This document shows, piece after piece, positions 44,420 through 57,600 of a DNA stretch of 64,000 nucleotides. The DNA is taken from the NCBI GenBank assembly GCA_021234155.1, contig JAJEKV010000044.1, positions 12,773,108 through 12,837,107 of the forward strand, written 5' to 3'. A model generated the notes under the pieces. That model made no database searches. It was not told the DNA's origin and saw nothing but the letters and a program-made list of their open reading frames with translations. This stretch comes from Isoetes taiwanensis. Its lineage: Eukaryota; Streptophyta; Lycopodiopsida; Isoetales; Isoetaceae. The stretch's first letter is position 1. Each line of letters starts with the position of its first letter. The translations under genes and the position numbers were made by a program.

Positions 44420-47400
44420 ATCGTTACTCGTTTAATGAACTCATTCGAGGAAGGTCTCCATCCCGATCCATTAGTTCTAAGTTACGAGCAAAGGGAAACC
44501 TATCGCCGTGAATTTCAAGCCGAGTGCACCAATATGAAGATATTGCATACGATCAATATGAAGAGGATGAAACTATTAGCCGAACCCGAGAACGAAGTCT
44601 TTTCGTGACGAGCCGATGCTCGATATGTTGCACGCTCTTCAAGAACTACGATATTGATTTAGATGATGTCGAGGATGGTGGTGGAGAGGATATGGTAGAA
44701 GATATGGGATACCCTTCGAGGATTGGTCGTAAACTTGGCGATGACCCTATTGTTATCGGTAAACGCAGCGGTTATTTCCTGGCGTCTCGAACCCTCGCTT
44801 TGTCGTGTTCGCTAATTCTCAATCTCCAAACCAAGTTCAAGTGGAGCAATGCAAGTGTCTCTGCTCTATTGAGGTGACATACTTATCAAGTCTTTCTATC
44901 TTACCACCATCTCCATCTTTTATCTTACCACTCTTAGATGCGGGGTTATTGTGCGAGAAGATCCTTCGAGAGAAGAACAATATGCCTACCGACGGATCTC
45001 AAGTTAAGAAAATGATTCAAGCGACCGGCCTTGGTTATAAAGTCATACATGCATGTCCAAATGATTGTATGATCTTCTATCCCCGCCGAGCATGAGAAGT
45101 CCACTCATTGTCTCGTATGTAATGAACCGAAATACGGGAATGACCTAAAAGGGAAAAATGGTACCTCGAAGGTTATTCGGACACTTTCCAATAATCCCAA
45201 GGTATATGCATCACCACTTCTTACAAATAGTTGTAAATTCACTTATTTTTGGTACTTATATGTTGCCTATAATTTATACTATAGGTTAAAGTTGATGTTA
45301 TTTGCAAGACATTGGCTAGCCTAATGGACTTCCACTGGCTACACATGCATCTAGTGATGATGTGATGCGAGTCCCGAAAGTGACCGGATGCAGCTTGGAA
45401 GCATGTCGATGCGACATGGCGACTTTGGAAAAAGAACCACGTAACGGCGCGTTTGGGCACGGCCACCGATGGCGTAAACCCATATGGTACACAATCGACC
45501 GCATGGTCTACATGGCCGGTGATGATAGTGAACTACAACATACCCCATGGTTGTTGATGAAGAGTGGGCACATTATGATGACTTTATTGATACACGGGAA
45601 GAAAAAACCAAGTAATTTAGATGTGTACCTAAGAATAATTGTGGATGAGTTCACGCCTTTGTGGAAACCGTGTATTCAGTCTACGATGCACATAAAATGA
45701 CGTTTTTTAATCTTAGAGGTATACTATTGTGGACTATGCATGACTTTCCCGGGCTTGCCGAGAGTGTTACGGGGTTTAAGACATCGGGGCACTTCCCTTG
45801 CATGATATGTGGGGAAAAGTTGCAGACCGTCACCTAAGCATCCGAAGAAAGTAGTATATGAGGGTTTTAGGAAGTATTTGCCACTCACGCACCCCCTTGA
45901 GCAAAGATGCACAATTCGGTGGTAACCGTAGACTATACGGAACCACCGCCGCGCTGCATTACCATAGGAGAATGGGGTGGCGTTGGGATAAGAAGGAAGA
46001 GGGGAAAATCTGCAAGGGGAAATCCATGAGGGGGCACTAGAATGAGGAGGTCGTGAGCCGAGCCTAGACAGGCGGTGAGGATGAGGAATTATACAAATGG
46101 TGGCGAGGAAGCCTTGAGGAGGAGGAAGTCTTTCTTGCCAATATGAAAAGGAAGTCCGTTTTTTTTATAGACTACCATATTGGACCGACCTATTGATTCA
46201 ACACCTTTTAGACCCGATGCATATCTTCAAGAACGTGGGAAACTCTTTATGGAAGCATGTATTTGGTCAAAAAGACACAACAAATGCCAGGATGGACCTT
46301 AAGGTAAGTAATACAAAGAAAGAGGCATGGATCCGAGGTGAAGGGCAACCACTTCCTCCGGCAAAATGGGTTATTGCTAGGGCTGACCATCGAGCTATTT
46401 ATGATGATTTAAGGGCCCTTAGAACACTGTTGGTCATATGCAATCATTGCGAACCGCATTCACAAGTCTTGGGAGCCGTTGGTTTAAAGTCCCATGACTG
46501 GCATAAGTTCTTGCATGTAAGCAATTGATATGCACTACTATTAAATGTAACCCATAACTTATATTTGGTGTTTGGATCATGCAGTTCTTCATGCCCCTGA
46601 CCTTTAGGGGAGTTTTAGACAAGGGACCATTGGAGGCAATAAGTGCCCTATCAAAGGTCATAAGGTTGTTACCCATGTTGATTTAGTGGTCCCCCATCTA
46701 TTTTATTTGTGGCTAAGTTTTTTTTTTTTTTTTTTTTTTTTTTGGACCTCATAGGTGGATGTGTAAAAAAACTATACCGAAAGACGAAATTGAAGAGATG
46801 AAAGTGAAAATGGCAGAGGCATGTTGCTTGTTGGAGAAGGAGTTTCCCTACGAGCTTTTCTTGGATGATCAAACCCATCTTTTGGTACATCTTATTGAGG
46901 AAGTGGAGCTGCGGGGAACCGTATACGCGAGATGGATGTTTTTCTTGGAAAGGTTTATGAAGGTATTGAAGGATATGGTGCGTCAAAGAGCGATCCTAAG
47001 GTAGTATGGCGGAGGGATGGCTTGCTTAAAGAGTCACTTTTCTATATGGCGAGAATATATTTCCACCATACATCCGGATGCACCTCGCTTATGGAGTGAT
47101 GAAGGGGCGAGAAGATTGTGGGGGTAGTGGCTGAAGGCAATGGTATGCAGAAGTCATTTCCGCATGATATGATCATTAAGATTAATCAATTTCTTCTTTA
47201 CAATTCGGCACCAATGGCAAAATGGATTGCTCGTTATGAGAACGCAAAGGAAGAAATGGAAGAGAAGAGGCATGAATGGAGACGACATAATAGACGAGCC
47301 CCGTACCCTGATGGATATGAACCCTTCTTTGGACAAGATGGAAAGAGAATGGGTACTACAGGCTTTGACCGATGCATATCACAAGGGGGAGTATATTACA

Positions 47401-48080
47401 GCTACGGAATGGGCATACGCACAAGGTGTCATGAAAAAGGTAGTTGCAACAAATTATGTTGATGTCGAAATCGACTATTTTCTTTTGATGTTATTGTATC
47501 TATTGACATTAATGGTGCTTTTGACGATATATATCTTACTCCTCGATATGGTGGCATGGGACCCACTATCGTGTGAGTTCTCTTGACATACGGAAGACTT
47601 GTGGATCTGCGAGTCATGGCATCATTCACGATGGAGTTTCAATCTAGTGTTGCCGATCGTAATCGTCAGGAAGCCACCTGTGATTGGGTCGGGAGGTTAA
47701 AGACTATAATGGAGGTGGATGTTGGTGGCAATTTTAAGACCTTCATATTCGATGTCGATTGGTTTGATCTTCAATTAAGGGGGCGGGGCCAGGCCTGACA
47801 AGAAAGTATGATAGAACAAGTGGCTTTTTATTTGTCAACTCTAGCAAGATGTACCACGGTAGTGAGGCGGCTTGTCCTTCCGGACAAGCGTGAGCGGTAC
47901 ACACATACACATATCCACTTCAAAATTTAGACCATCAATATCAATCTCACGTCCGGCTTCTTTGACCAGATTTTTTTTCTTTTACCGTCGACAAGACCCA
48001 ACATGGTGGTTTATCATACAAACTACAGGGGCGCTTAATATTCCAAGGTGTTGTGCTAGAGGAGTCAATAACGTTTGAAG
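44420..48080 (+). pseudogene. CACTA transposase (TNP2/DUF4218/DUF4216), frameshifted
   Basis: Transposase of an En/Spm-type element, in order but broken. 44805-44870: LILNLQTKFKWSNASVSALL. 44995-45075: VKKMIQATGLGYKVIHACPN then DC. 45100-45190: CLVCNEPKYGNDLKGKNGTS. 45388-45545: AAWKHVDATWRLWKKNHVTA, RLGTATDGVNPYG. 45590-45700: HGKKKPSNLDVYL, IVDEFTPLW. 45720-45830: WTMHDFPGLAESVTGFKTSG. 46185-46340: LIQHLLDPMHIFKNVGNSLW. 46760-47000: KMAEACCLLEKEFPYELF, VHLIEEVELRGTVYARWMFF (DUF4218-like). 47650-47800: LKTIMEVDVGGNFKTF (DUF4216-like). An intron probably ends at the CATAG at 46755 after T26. At least five frame changes make it inactive. Confidence 0.85.
46718..46743 (+). repeat. T26 run in a transposase intron
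   Basis: Uninterrupted T run just before a CCTCATAG acceptor-like site leading into the DUF4218-like part. A second T run (20) lies at 43393-43412. Confidence 0.8.
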
Positions 48081-49010
48081 AGCCCTACGGCAGATCAAGG
48101 CATTCAAACTCAGGAAAACGAGCATCAAGAGGTTGGACCACCAGCTCTCATGCGGCATCTTACACCGAGCAATTCCACGAAATCTGAGATGTACTTGGGC
48201 ATTTTAATACAAATGTTGGCAATGCTAACAATGGCGACTCCTAGTTAGCACCTAGAGGAGGCGATCATTAAATTCTATATGTCAAATATTATGCACATCC
48301 CGGTGCAATCCTTCCGATAGGCTATGTCTATTGGTTCGTGTGCAATAAAAACCCATTCAATTCAATTCTTTTTTCTTCCCCCCTCCCCTCTCCTTTTGGT
48401 ATACATTATATCGGAGGAGTAAAGAACGGGTGGAACATGGGCTCAAAAGAAGCCACATAGGCTCAAGCATTGCCTCTAGACTAGAACATGCCACCTAGGC
48501 TCCAATAGAAGATCAAATATATGCCACATAAAGTAGAGAAAAAATACAACACATGGCGTCACAATGACATGTTGCCACAATGACATGGAGGCCGACAAAA
48601 GCGGTTGCACAAGCACTCAAATCTTTGGTAAGGATTTGATTTCAACTCGTCCAAAGAGTCTTCAATGGTATCTTAGTTACTTAGATTTTCTCTAACCTTA
48701 AACCATTGCCACCACCAAGTTAAACGTCGTTGCTTAATTTGATACTATCCACTAGCTTTCTATTGTGGATCAGCTGCTCTACCTTTAAAAAGCAGATAAT
48801 AATAATGGTATTTTTTTGCGGGGTGAACAACTCCAAATACATAGAGTGAAGCATGAGGAGCCTACAGACGTTGAACGTGTAAGCGTTGCATTTCCCTTAG
48901 GGTCGAACATGCCACCTAGGTTCAAACAAGCCTCTTAGGCTCAAGCATTGCCTCTAGGCTCAAACATGCCCCAGTATCAAACATGTCACAACTAAAATAA
49001 AAAAAATAAT
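48081..49010. other. Noncoding region with a repeated GGCTCAAGCATTGCCTCTAG
   Basis: GGCTCAAGCATTGCCTCTAG at about 48459 and 48938, and AACATGCCACCTAGG at about 48485 and 48906, give two related clusters about 0.45-0.5 kb apart. No gene seen. Confidence 0.6.
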
Positions 49011-49012
49011 TT

Positions 49013-49085
49013 AAATGGCGTCGCTATAACAAATAGCGCCGCGCATGCGGCGTATTGACGTCGCATCGCGGCGATATCTGGCGAT
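49013..49085. repeat. CG-rich block related to 42.0-42.5 kb
   Basis: Reads GGCGTCGCTATAACAAATAG then CGCCGCGCATGCGGCGTATT and GACGTCGCATCGCGGCG. The shared GCATGCGGCGT and GTCGCATCGCGGCG place it in the same family as 42006-42490 and 33036-33585. Confidence 0.65.
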
Positions 49086-49659
49086 GTCAAAAACTCATTT
49101 CTTAGTTGGGAAAACATGAGTGGTCTTCTGGCCACGAAAATTGGTCCCCAAGGCAATGTCGACGACCTGAGTCCATTGGCGTAAACGAATCGTGGTTCGG
49201 GGGGGCGAGATTGTCCGTCCGTCGGGCCTTGGGGAGAGGAATTCGGAGGGGCAAGTAGCAGGGGGATTTTTAGGGTCTCCTCTGGCGCCAACACCCCACT
49301 CCACGTCAAGACCACGGCCGCAAGGTCCCTACCGAATCGATAAGAGAGGGCCTCAAACGTAAACCCTGTGGGTTGCCAGGTTCTAGAAGGGTTTGCGTTT
49401 TGGGGGCCGAGACTTGGTCTGTTGCACTTGGGACCTGGCCGAGAAGCTGCCGAGGAATAAGGAGCAAAGGGAACCGGCGGGCCGGAGTTTGGGCTGTCCT
49501 CCTCCCGATGTGGCAAGTAGAAGTCGGGGGAAAAGCAAGTGGCAAGACATTCATAAATTCGCAATTAATGCATTATCTGAAAATAAATTCTGATTTTTTG
49601 CCAGCTGAATTCTAATTCATCTCGACATAGCCCAATTTTCGGAATTTTGAGGAGAAGGT

Positions 49660-50030
49660 CTAGGTCAAAGGGTTAGCTAAGGTCAAAGGAATGGAGTTTG
49701 TGGGATCGTTGTACTTGGGGTTGACCTTGGCTCATTTGGACGTTATACTTGGTCTAAGATTGCATTGAGAATATAAGCATCATAACTATTAGAATGAAGA
49801 TAAATGATTCTGAGAAAAAGCATCATAACTACTAGAATGAAGATAAATGATTACGGAAAAGCAAAAGACTACTCTGCGGGTTGGGGGGTTTAGATTTGGT
49901 TGCTTGTGATGATGGTTGTGTTTCATTATCAAGGCATATGGATAGAGAGAATGCCCTTGTTCATCGGTTGCTCCCTAAAGCTATTTGACATGGATGGCAT
50001 AATTAACTTGTAATGAACTGAATTCGGGGC
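49660..50030. repeat. Variant segment of the array, copy 1
   Basis: After the landmark the unit switches to AAGGTCAAAGGAATGGAGTT, ending near CATAATTAACTTGTAATGAA, then rejoins the normal unit at CTTCCGGGGATTTTAGGGTC. This replaces roughly 700 bp of the normal unit and makes a 785-bp monomer. Same segment at 59245-59605. Confidence 0.9.
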
Positions 50031-50654
50031 AAAGCAACTTCCGGGGATTTTAGGGTCCCAGCGGGCGTCAACACCCCCACCCACGTCAAGACCGGCGCAA
50101 GGTCCGCCAAATCGACAAGGAGAGGGCCTCCGAAAACGTAAACCACAGTGAGTTGCCGGGTTCTAGAAGGATTTTCGTTTTGGGGGCGAGGTTTTGGTCT
50201 GTTGCACTTGGGACTGGCCGAGAAGCGATCCGAGAATACTGAACAAGGGGAACCGACGAGGCGAGTTTGGGCATGTCCTCCTCCCCGATGTGGCAAGAAG
50301 TAGAAGTCGGGGGCTTTTGCGATGGCAAGACATTCATAAATTCGTAATTAATGCATTGTAGGAAAATAAATTCTGATTTTTTGCCACTGGATTCCTAATT
50401 CATCTCCAACAGACAGACCCAATTTTAGAAATTTTTGAAAAGGTCTAGGTCAAAGGGTTAGCATTAGAGCGATTAGGGCTGGCGTTCCGCGGGCAACCGC
50501 AGCCTGGCACCCTTCCCCAAGTCAAACGAGAGGCGGGGACCTTGCGGGGGATCCCTCACAAGAGGGGAGAGTTTGAGGACCCAAGAGGCGGGGATCAAAA
50601 AGTTCGAGGCAGCCCTTCTGGCGGAATCCTGGGGTACACCTGGCCAAATTTGTC

Positions 50655-51635
50655 TAAGCATAATTTAGAAGGTCAGGAGAATTATCAAAATAATAGAGTT
50701 GCAAGATTAGTTATCTTTGTGAATGTTTTTCTAGACATGAATGTTTTTTATAGAAATCTAGGCGAATCATGGCCAATATTTTGCCAAGATTTAAGTGTCT
50801 TTATTTTTCAAGTGCAATTTCTATGATGAAATTTTATTCACTGGCATCCATATTTAATCAAGGACACAAACACATTATAACTATAGTTGCATGATGCAAT
50901 ACCACAACTTGACCTTTGCAAATGGGAATGTGGCTTATCCTTGTAGACAAAACAAATCTATTAGAAGGGACGTCTGTAAAAATATGCTCTCCAGTGCATC
51001 CTTAGAAGTACTTAAAATTATCATATGGGTAAAAGCATGTTAGGGTGTCCCTTAAAAAGTATTATTTAGTGACCAAAAAAGTACCTAAAAAGGTACCCAG
51101 GACTGGGTATTGGGTACCTGTGTAATATCTCAATAAAAGGTACATTCTAGAACTTTTATATATATTTTGGTCTTCAATAGCATTATCTTTATCTTAACTT
51201 TGAATATTAATGCGTCCTTGACTTTTATTTTGGACTTTTGTACTAGTTTTAATGAAAATAAAAATGAGAAAGTACCCAGTTCTGAAGTACCTAGTGTATG
51301 TACTTTTGCAGGTTCCAAAAGTGGTACACCCTAACATGCTTTTACCCATATGTACCTAGATGGATATGGAGAATAGATTAGGTTATGAAGAAAGCCTAGA
51401 ATATTAGGCGATTCCTTAAGAAATCTTCGAGAAGGAGGGTAAGGATAAGGCGAATCCATAGTTATGATGCTTAGTGGATGTGGCGAATTTTCAAATGGAG
51501 TGAGATTTGTTTGTAGAAACGTTGGCTAATTTTATTTTTTTCATCTATAACGGGCCCTACTAAACCATAGCATCAAAATTTCTCGATACCCTTAAAATAT
51601 AGCCTTTTGGCGAACTTTCGTCCTTAAGGGCTACC
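50655..51635. mobile_element. AT-rich insertion (about 1 kb) inside one array unit
   Basis: The GC-rich unit breaks off after CCTTCTGGCGGAATCCTGGG and resumes at CTAATGACCACCCTCCCGGA. The inserted DNA is AT-rich, has no ORF of note and contains a MITE at 51022-51352. The left edge near 50650 and right edge near 51635 are approximate. Confidence 0.8.
51022..51352. mobile_element. MITE, 331 bp with 27-bp perfect terminal inverted repeats
   Basis: 51022-51048 (CATATGGGTAAAAGCATGTT then AGGGTGT) is the exact reverse complement of 51326-51352. GTACC-rich internal sequence next to both ends is also partly inverted (AAAGTACC, GGTACCC). The outer CATAT/ATATG may include the target duplication. No coding capacity. 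Confidence 0.9.
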
Positions 51636-54600
51636 CTGCTAATGACCACCCTCCCGGAGCCCGGTTCCCCTATCTGACCGTTGGATCCTCCGTTCAGGGG
51701 CCCCTCTTCGGGAAGGCCCAAAAGATTCCAGATCGGTCCCGAGAACTTGTCAAACCGGAAGGCCCCGAGGTTGTAGAAACCACAAGTTGTTTTGTCGTTC
51801 GCGCATCGGGAGGCTCCGAATGGCAGATCGACCCGCCAAATCGTCCGAATGGCTAAATTACCCTAGGGAGCAAGTTACAAGGTCGGTTTTGCAAAAGAAA
51901 GAAACACTCACGCCCTCCACGACAAGGTATCCCAAGATCCACACTACGAAAGTGTGATGGAAGTGAGCTACTTTGGGCTTCTTGGAGGTCGGGTGGTCTT
52001 CTCGCCACGGAACTTGGTCCCCGTGGCAATGTCGACGTTCGAAGTCCATTGGCGAGCCAAATCGGGCATTCCCGAGAGGGGAGGTCGCCGTCGGGTCCGG
52101 CCCTCGTGGCCTTGGGAAGAGGAAATTCGGGCAAGCAGCGAAAGCCGGGGATTTTAGGGTCCATGCTCACGGCATCAACACCCCCACTCCACGTCAAGTC
52201 GCGGTGCAAGCTCCCTACGAACCGACAAGGAGAGGGCCTCAAACGTAAACCCCGTGGGTTGCCGTGTTCTAGAAGGGTTTGCGTTTTGGGGCCGACTTGG
52301 ACTTGGCTGCACTTGAGACCTGGCCGAAGCCGCAGCCGAGAATACGGGAGCAAGGGGAACCGGACGGGCGGAGTTTGGGCCTGTCCTCCTCCGATGTGGC
52401 AAGTAGAAGTCGGGGCTTTTGCAAAGGGCAAGACATTCATAAATTGGCAATTAATGCATTGTACGAAAATAAATTCTGATTTTTGCCACCTGGATTCCCA
52501 ATTCATCTCCAAAGACACAGACCCAATTTTGAAATTTTCGGAGAAGGTCTAGGTCAAAGGGTTAGCATTAGAATCGGGGGCAGCCGTTTGTGGCAACCGA
52601 GCTGGCACCCTTCCCCAAGTCAACCGAGGCCAGGACCTTGCGGGATCCCTCACAAGAGGGGAGAGTCCAGGACCCCAAGAGGCGGGATCCAAAAGTTCGA
52701 GACAGCCCTTCCTTCTGGCGGCTCCCCTGGGCCGTGACGCTAATGACCACCCTCCCGGAGCCCGGTTCCCCTATCCCAATCGTTGGATCCTCCCGCTCAG
52801 GCCCCTCTTCGGGAAGGCCCAAAAGATTCCAGATCGGTCAGGAGAACTTGTCAAACCGAGGGCCCCGAGGTGCGACCTTGTAGAAACCATGTTGTTTTGT
52901 CGTTGACGCACCGGGAAGTAGGAATGGCGATCGACCACGCCAAATCATGGAGGAATGGCAAAATTACCCTAGGGAGCAAGTTACAAGGTCGGTTTTGCAA
53001 AAGAAAGAAACACTCACGCCCTCCACGACAAGATCCCCGCATCCACATCCTAGGCCAATTGACTACGAAAGTGTGATGGAAGTGAGCTACTTTTGGCTTC
53101 TTGGAGGTCGGGTGGTCTTCCTCGCCACGGAACTTGGTCCCCAGGGGCAATGTCGATGTTTCGAGTCCATTGGGCAGAGCCAAATCGCGATTGAGGGGAG
53201 GGGCAGCGCAGAGGGGGGATTTTAGGGTCCGGGCTCGGCGTCAACACCCCCACTCCACGCCCGCCAAGTCGCGGCACAAGGTCCCGACCGAATCGACAAG
53301 GAGAGGGCCTCCAAAACGTAAAACCCCGTGGGTTGCCGAGGGTTCTAGAAGGGTTTGCGTTTTGGGGCGGAGAACAATGTTGCACTTGGGACTGGCCGAA
53401 GAAGCCGCTGCGGCCAGAAGAACGAGGAGCAAGGGAACCGGACGAGCGGAGTTTGGGCCATCCCCTCCTCCCGATGTGGCAAAGTAGAAGTCGGGGGGCT
53501 TTTCAAATTGGCAAGACATTCATAAATTCGCATAATTAATGCATTGTACTAAAAATAAATTCTGATTTTTGCCACTGGATTCCTAATTCATCTCCAAAGA
53601 CACTGACCCAATTTTGAAATTTTCTGAGAAGGTCTACGTCAAAGGGTTAAGATTAGAAGCGGTCGGGGCAGCCCGTTGCAGGGCAACCGAAATGGCACCC
53701 TTCCCCAAGTCAAACGAGGCCGAGGACCTTGGGGATCCTCACAAGAGGGGAGAGTCCGGACCCCAAGAGGCGGGATCCAAAAGTTCCCCGAGGTAGCCCT
53801 TCCGGGCGCCAGCCTCCCTGGCCGCGACGCTTAATGACCACCCTCCCGAGCCGGTTCCCCTATCCCACCGTTGGATCCTCCGCTCGGGGGCCCCTCTTCG
53901 GGAAGGCCCAAAAGATTCCAGATCGGCCCGGAGAACTTGTCAAACCGTGGGCGCCCCGGAGGTTGTAGAAACCGCAGTTGTTTTGTCGTTCGGGCACCGG
54001 GGGAGGCTCCAGAAATGGCATATCGACCTCGCCAAATCGTTTGAATGGTTAAATTACCGTAGGGAGCAAGTTACAAGGTCGGTTTTGCAAAAGAAAGAAA
54101 CACTCACGCCCTCCACGACAAAGATCCCGCATCCACATCCTAGGCCAATTGACTACGAGTGTGAGGGAAGTGAGCTACTTTGGCGCTTCTTGAGGTCGGG
54201 TGGTCTTCGCCCCGCGGAACTTGGTCCCCAAGGCAATGTCGACGTTTCCGAGTGCATTGGCAGAGCCAAATCGTGATTGGGAGAGGGAGGTCGTGCCCCG
54301 GCCCCGTGGCCTTGGGAAGAGGAAATTCGGGCAAGCAGCCTCCAGGGGGATTTAGGGTTAAGGCTCGGCATCAACACCCCACTCCACGCCAAGTCACTGG
54401 CAAGCAAGCTCCGGATTCTCGACAAGGAGAGGGCCTCCCAAACGTGAAACCCCGTGGGTTGCCGTGTTCTAGAAGGGTTTGGCGTTTTGGGGGTCGAGAC
54501 TTGGTCCATTGCACTTGGGACTCGGGCCGAGAAGCCGGCCGAGAATACGAGTAAGGGGAACCGGACGGGCCGGAGCTTGGGCCCTGTCCCCCTCCGATGT

Positions 54601-57600
54601 GGCAAGTAGAAGCCGGGGGCTTTTGGTAAATGGCAAGACATTCATAAATTCGCAATTAATGCATTGTACTAAAAATAAATTTCGATTTTTATTCATCTCA
54701 AAGACAATGCCCCAATTTTGAATTTTTGAGAAGGTCTAGGTCAAAGGGTTAGCATTAGAACTCCGCCGGGGCAGCCCGCTGCATGGCAACCGAGCTGGCA
54801 CCCTTCCCCAAGTCAAACGAGGCCGGGGACCTTGCGGGGATGCCTCACAAGAGGGGAGAGTCCTGGACCCCAAGAGGCGGGATCCAAAAGTTCCCGAGGC
54901 GACCCTTCCCCGGCATTGGCCCCCTGGGTCGCAGACGCTTAATGACCACCCTCCCGAGCTCCGGGTTTCCCTATCCGACCGCTGATCTCTCCGCTCAGGG
55001 CCCCTCCGGGAAGGCCCAAAAGATTCCAGATCGGGTCCCGAGAACTTGTCAAACCAAGGCCCCCGAGGTCGGCCTTGTAGAAACCACCGTTGTTTTGTCG
55101 GCACGATCGAAGTTCCTGAATGGCAGATCGACCACGCCAAATCGTCCTGAATGGCTAAATTACCCTAGGAAGCAAGTTACAAGGTCGGTTTTGTAAAAGA
55201 AAGAAACACTGTGCCCTCCACGACAAGATCCCGCATCCACATCCTAGGCCAATTGACTACAACGAGTGTGATGGAAGTGAGCTACTTTGGTGCTTCTTGA
55301 GGTCGGGTGGTGTTCGGCCCGGAACTTGGTCCCTGTGGCAATGTCGACGTTTCGAGTCCATTGGCAGAGCCAAATCGCGATTCCGGAGAGGGAGGTCGCC
55401 CATCCGGCCCCCGTGGCCTTGGGAAGAGGAAATGGGGCAAGCAGCTTCCGGGATTTTAGGGTCCGTGCTCAAGGCCAACACCCCCACTCCACGCCAAGTC
55501 ACGGTGCAAGGTCCCTACCGAATCTGACAAGGAGAGGGCCTCCGAAACGTAAACCCTGTGGGTTGCCAGGTTCTAGAAGGGTTTGCATTTTGGGGGCCGA
55601 GTCTTGGTCTGTTGCAGTTGGGACCTGGCCGAGAAGCCGCACGCAGAATACGGAACAAGGGGAACCCGGCGGAGCGGGAGTTTGGGCCTGTCCTTCCGAT
55701 GTGGCAAGTAGAAGTCGGGGGCGCTTTTGCGCGGGCAAGACATTCATAAATTCGCAATTAATGCATTAAAACTAAAATAAATTTTGATTTTTGCCATTTG
55801 GATTCCTAATTCATCTCCAGCACACAGCCCAATTTTCGAATTTTTGGAGAAGGTCTAGGTCAAAGGGTTAGCATTAGAACGGTCGGGCAGCCCGCTTGTA
55901 AGGCAACCGAAGCCGGGCCCCTTCCCCAAGTCAAACGAGGCCAGACCTTGCGGGGATCCCTCACAAGAGGGGAGAGTCGGGACCCCAAGAGGCGGGATCC
56001 AAAAAGTTCCCGAGACAGCCCTTCCGGCGCCCCCTGGGCCGTGACGCTAATGACCACCCTCCCGGAGCCCGGTTCCCCTATCCCACCGTTGGATCCTCCG
56101 TTCAGGGGCCCCTCTTCGGGAAGGCCCAAAAGATTCCAGATCGGGTCCGGAGAGCTTGTCAAATCCGGGCGCCCCGAGGCTCGACTTTGTAGAAACCACG
56201 TTGTTTTGTCGCCGCACCGGGAAGTCTCCGAATGGCAGATCGACCCCGCCAAATCGTCCCGAATGGCTAAATTACCCTAGGGAGCAAGTTACAAGGTCGG
56301 TTTTGCAAAAAAGAAAGAAACACTCACGCCCTCCACGACAAGATCCCCGCATCCACATCCTAGGCCAATTGACTACGAGTGTGATGGAAGTGAGCTACTT
56401 TGGCGCTTCTTGAAGTTCGGTGGTCTTCCGCCACGGAACTTGTTCCCTGTGGCAATGTCGACGTTTCGAGTCCATTGGCGAGCCAAATCGCGATTCCTGA
56501 GAGGGAGGTCGCCCATCCGGCCCCCGTGGCCTTGGGAAGAGGAAATTGGGGCAAGGACTTCCGGGGATTTTAGGAACTCTCAAGGCCAACACCCCCACTC
56601 CACGTCAAGTCACGCGGCAAGGTCCCGACCGACCGACAAGGAGAGGGCCTCCAAAACGTAAAACCCCGCGGGTTGCCGTGTTCTAGAAGGGTTTGCGCTT
56701 TGGGGGCCGAGACTTGGTCTGCTGCACTTGGGACCTGGCCGAGAAGCTGCCCAGAGAGAATACGGAGCAAGGGGAACCGATTTGAGCGGAGTTTGGGCCT
56801 GTCCTCCCTCCCCGATGTGGCAAGTAGAAGCTCGGGGGCTTTTTTGGCGCGGCAAGACATTCATAAATTCGCAATTAATGCATTGTAATAAAATAAATTC
56901 TGATTTTTTGCCACTGGATTCCTAATTCATCTCCAAAGACACGCCCAATTTTCGAAATTTTCGGAGAAGGTCTAGGTCAAAGGGTTAGCATTAGAACGGC
57001 CGGGCAGCCCGCTGTGGGCAACCGAAGCCGCACCCTTGCCCAAGTCAAACGAGGCCAGGACCTGCGTGGATCCCTCACAAGAGGGGAGAGTCCGGGACCC
57101 CAAGAGGCGGATCCAAAAGTTCCCGAGACGACTCTTCCCCGGCGCCGCCCCGGGCTGCACGCTAATGACCACCCTCCCGAGCCCGGTTCCATTATCCCAC
57201 CGCTGATCCTCCCGCTCAGGGGCCCCTTCGAAGGCCCAAAAGATTCCGTGACGGTCCCGAGAACTTTGTCAAACCGCTGGGCGCCCCGGGAGGTCGGCCT
57301 TGTAGAAACCACAAGAGTTTTGTCATTCTCGCATCGGGGAAGTTCGGAATGGCAGATCGACCGCCAAATCGTCCGGAATGGTAAATTACCCTAGGGAGCA
57401 AGTTACAAGGTCGGTTTTGCAAAAGAAAGAAATACTCACGCCCTCCACGACAAGATCCCGCGATCCACATCCTAGGCCAATTGACTACGAAAGTGTGATG
57501 GAAGTGAGCTACTTTACGCTTCTTGAAGTTCGGGTGGTCTTCTCGCCACGAACTTGTCCCCGTGGCAATGTCGACGCTCCGAGTCCATTGTCGAGCCAAA

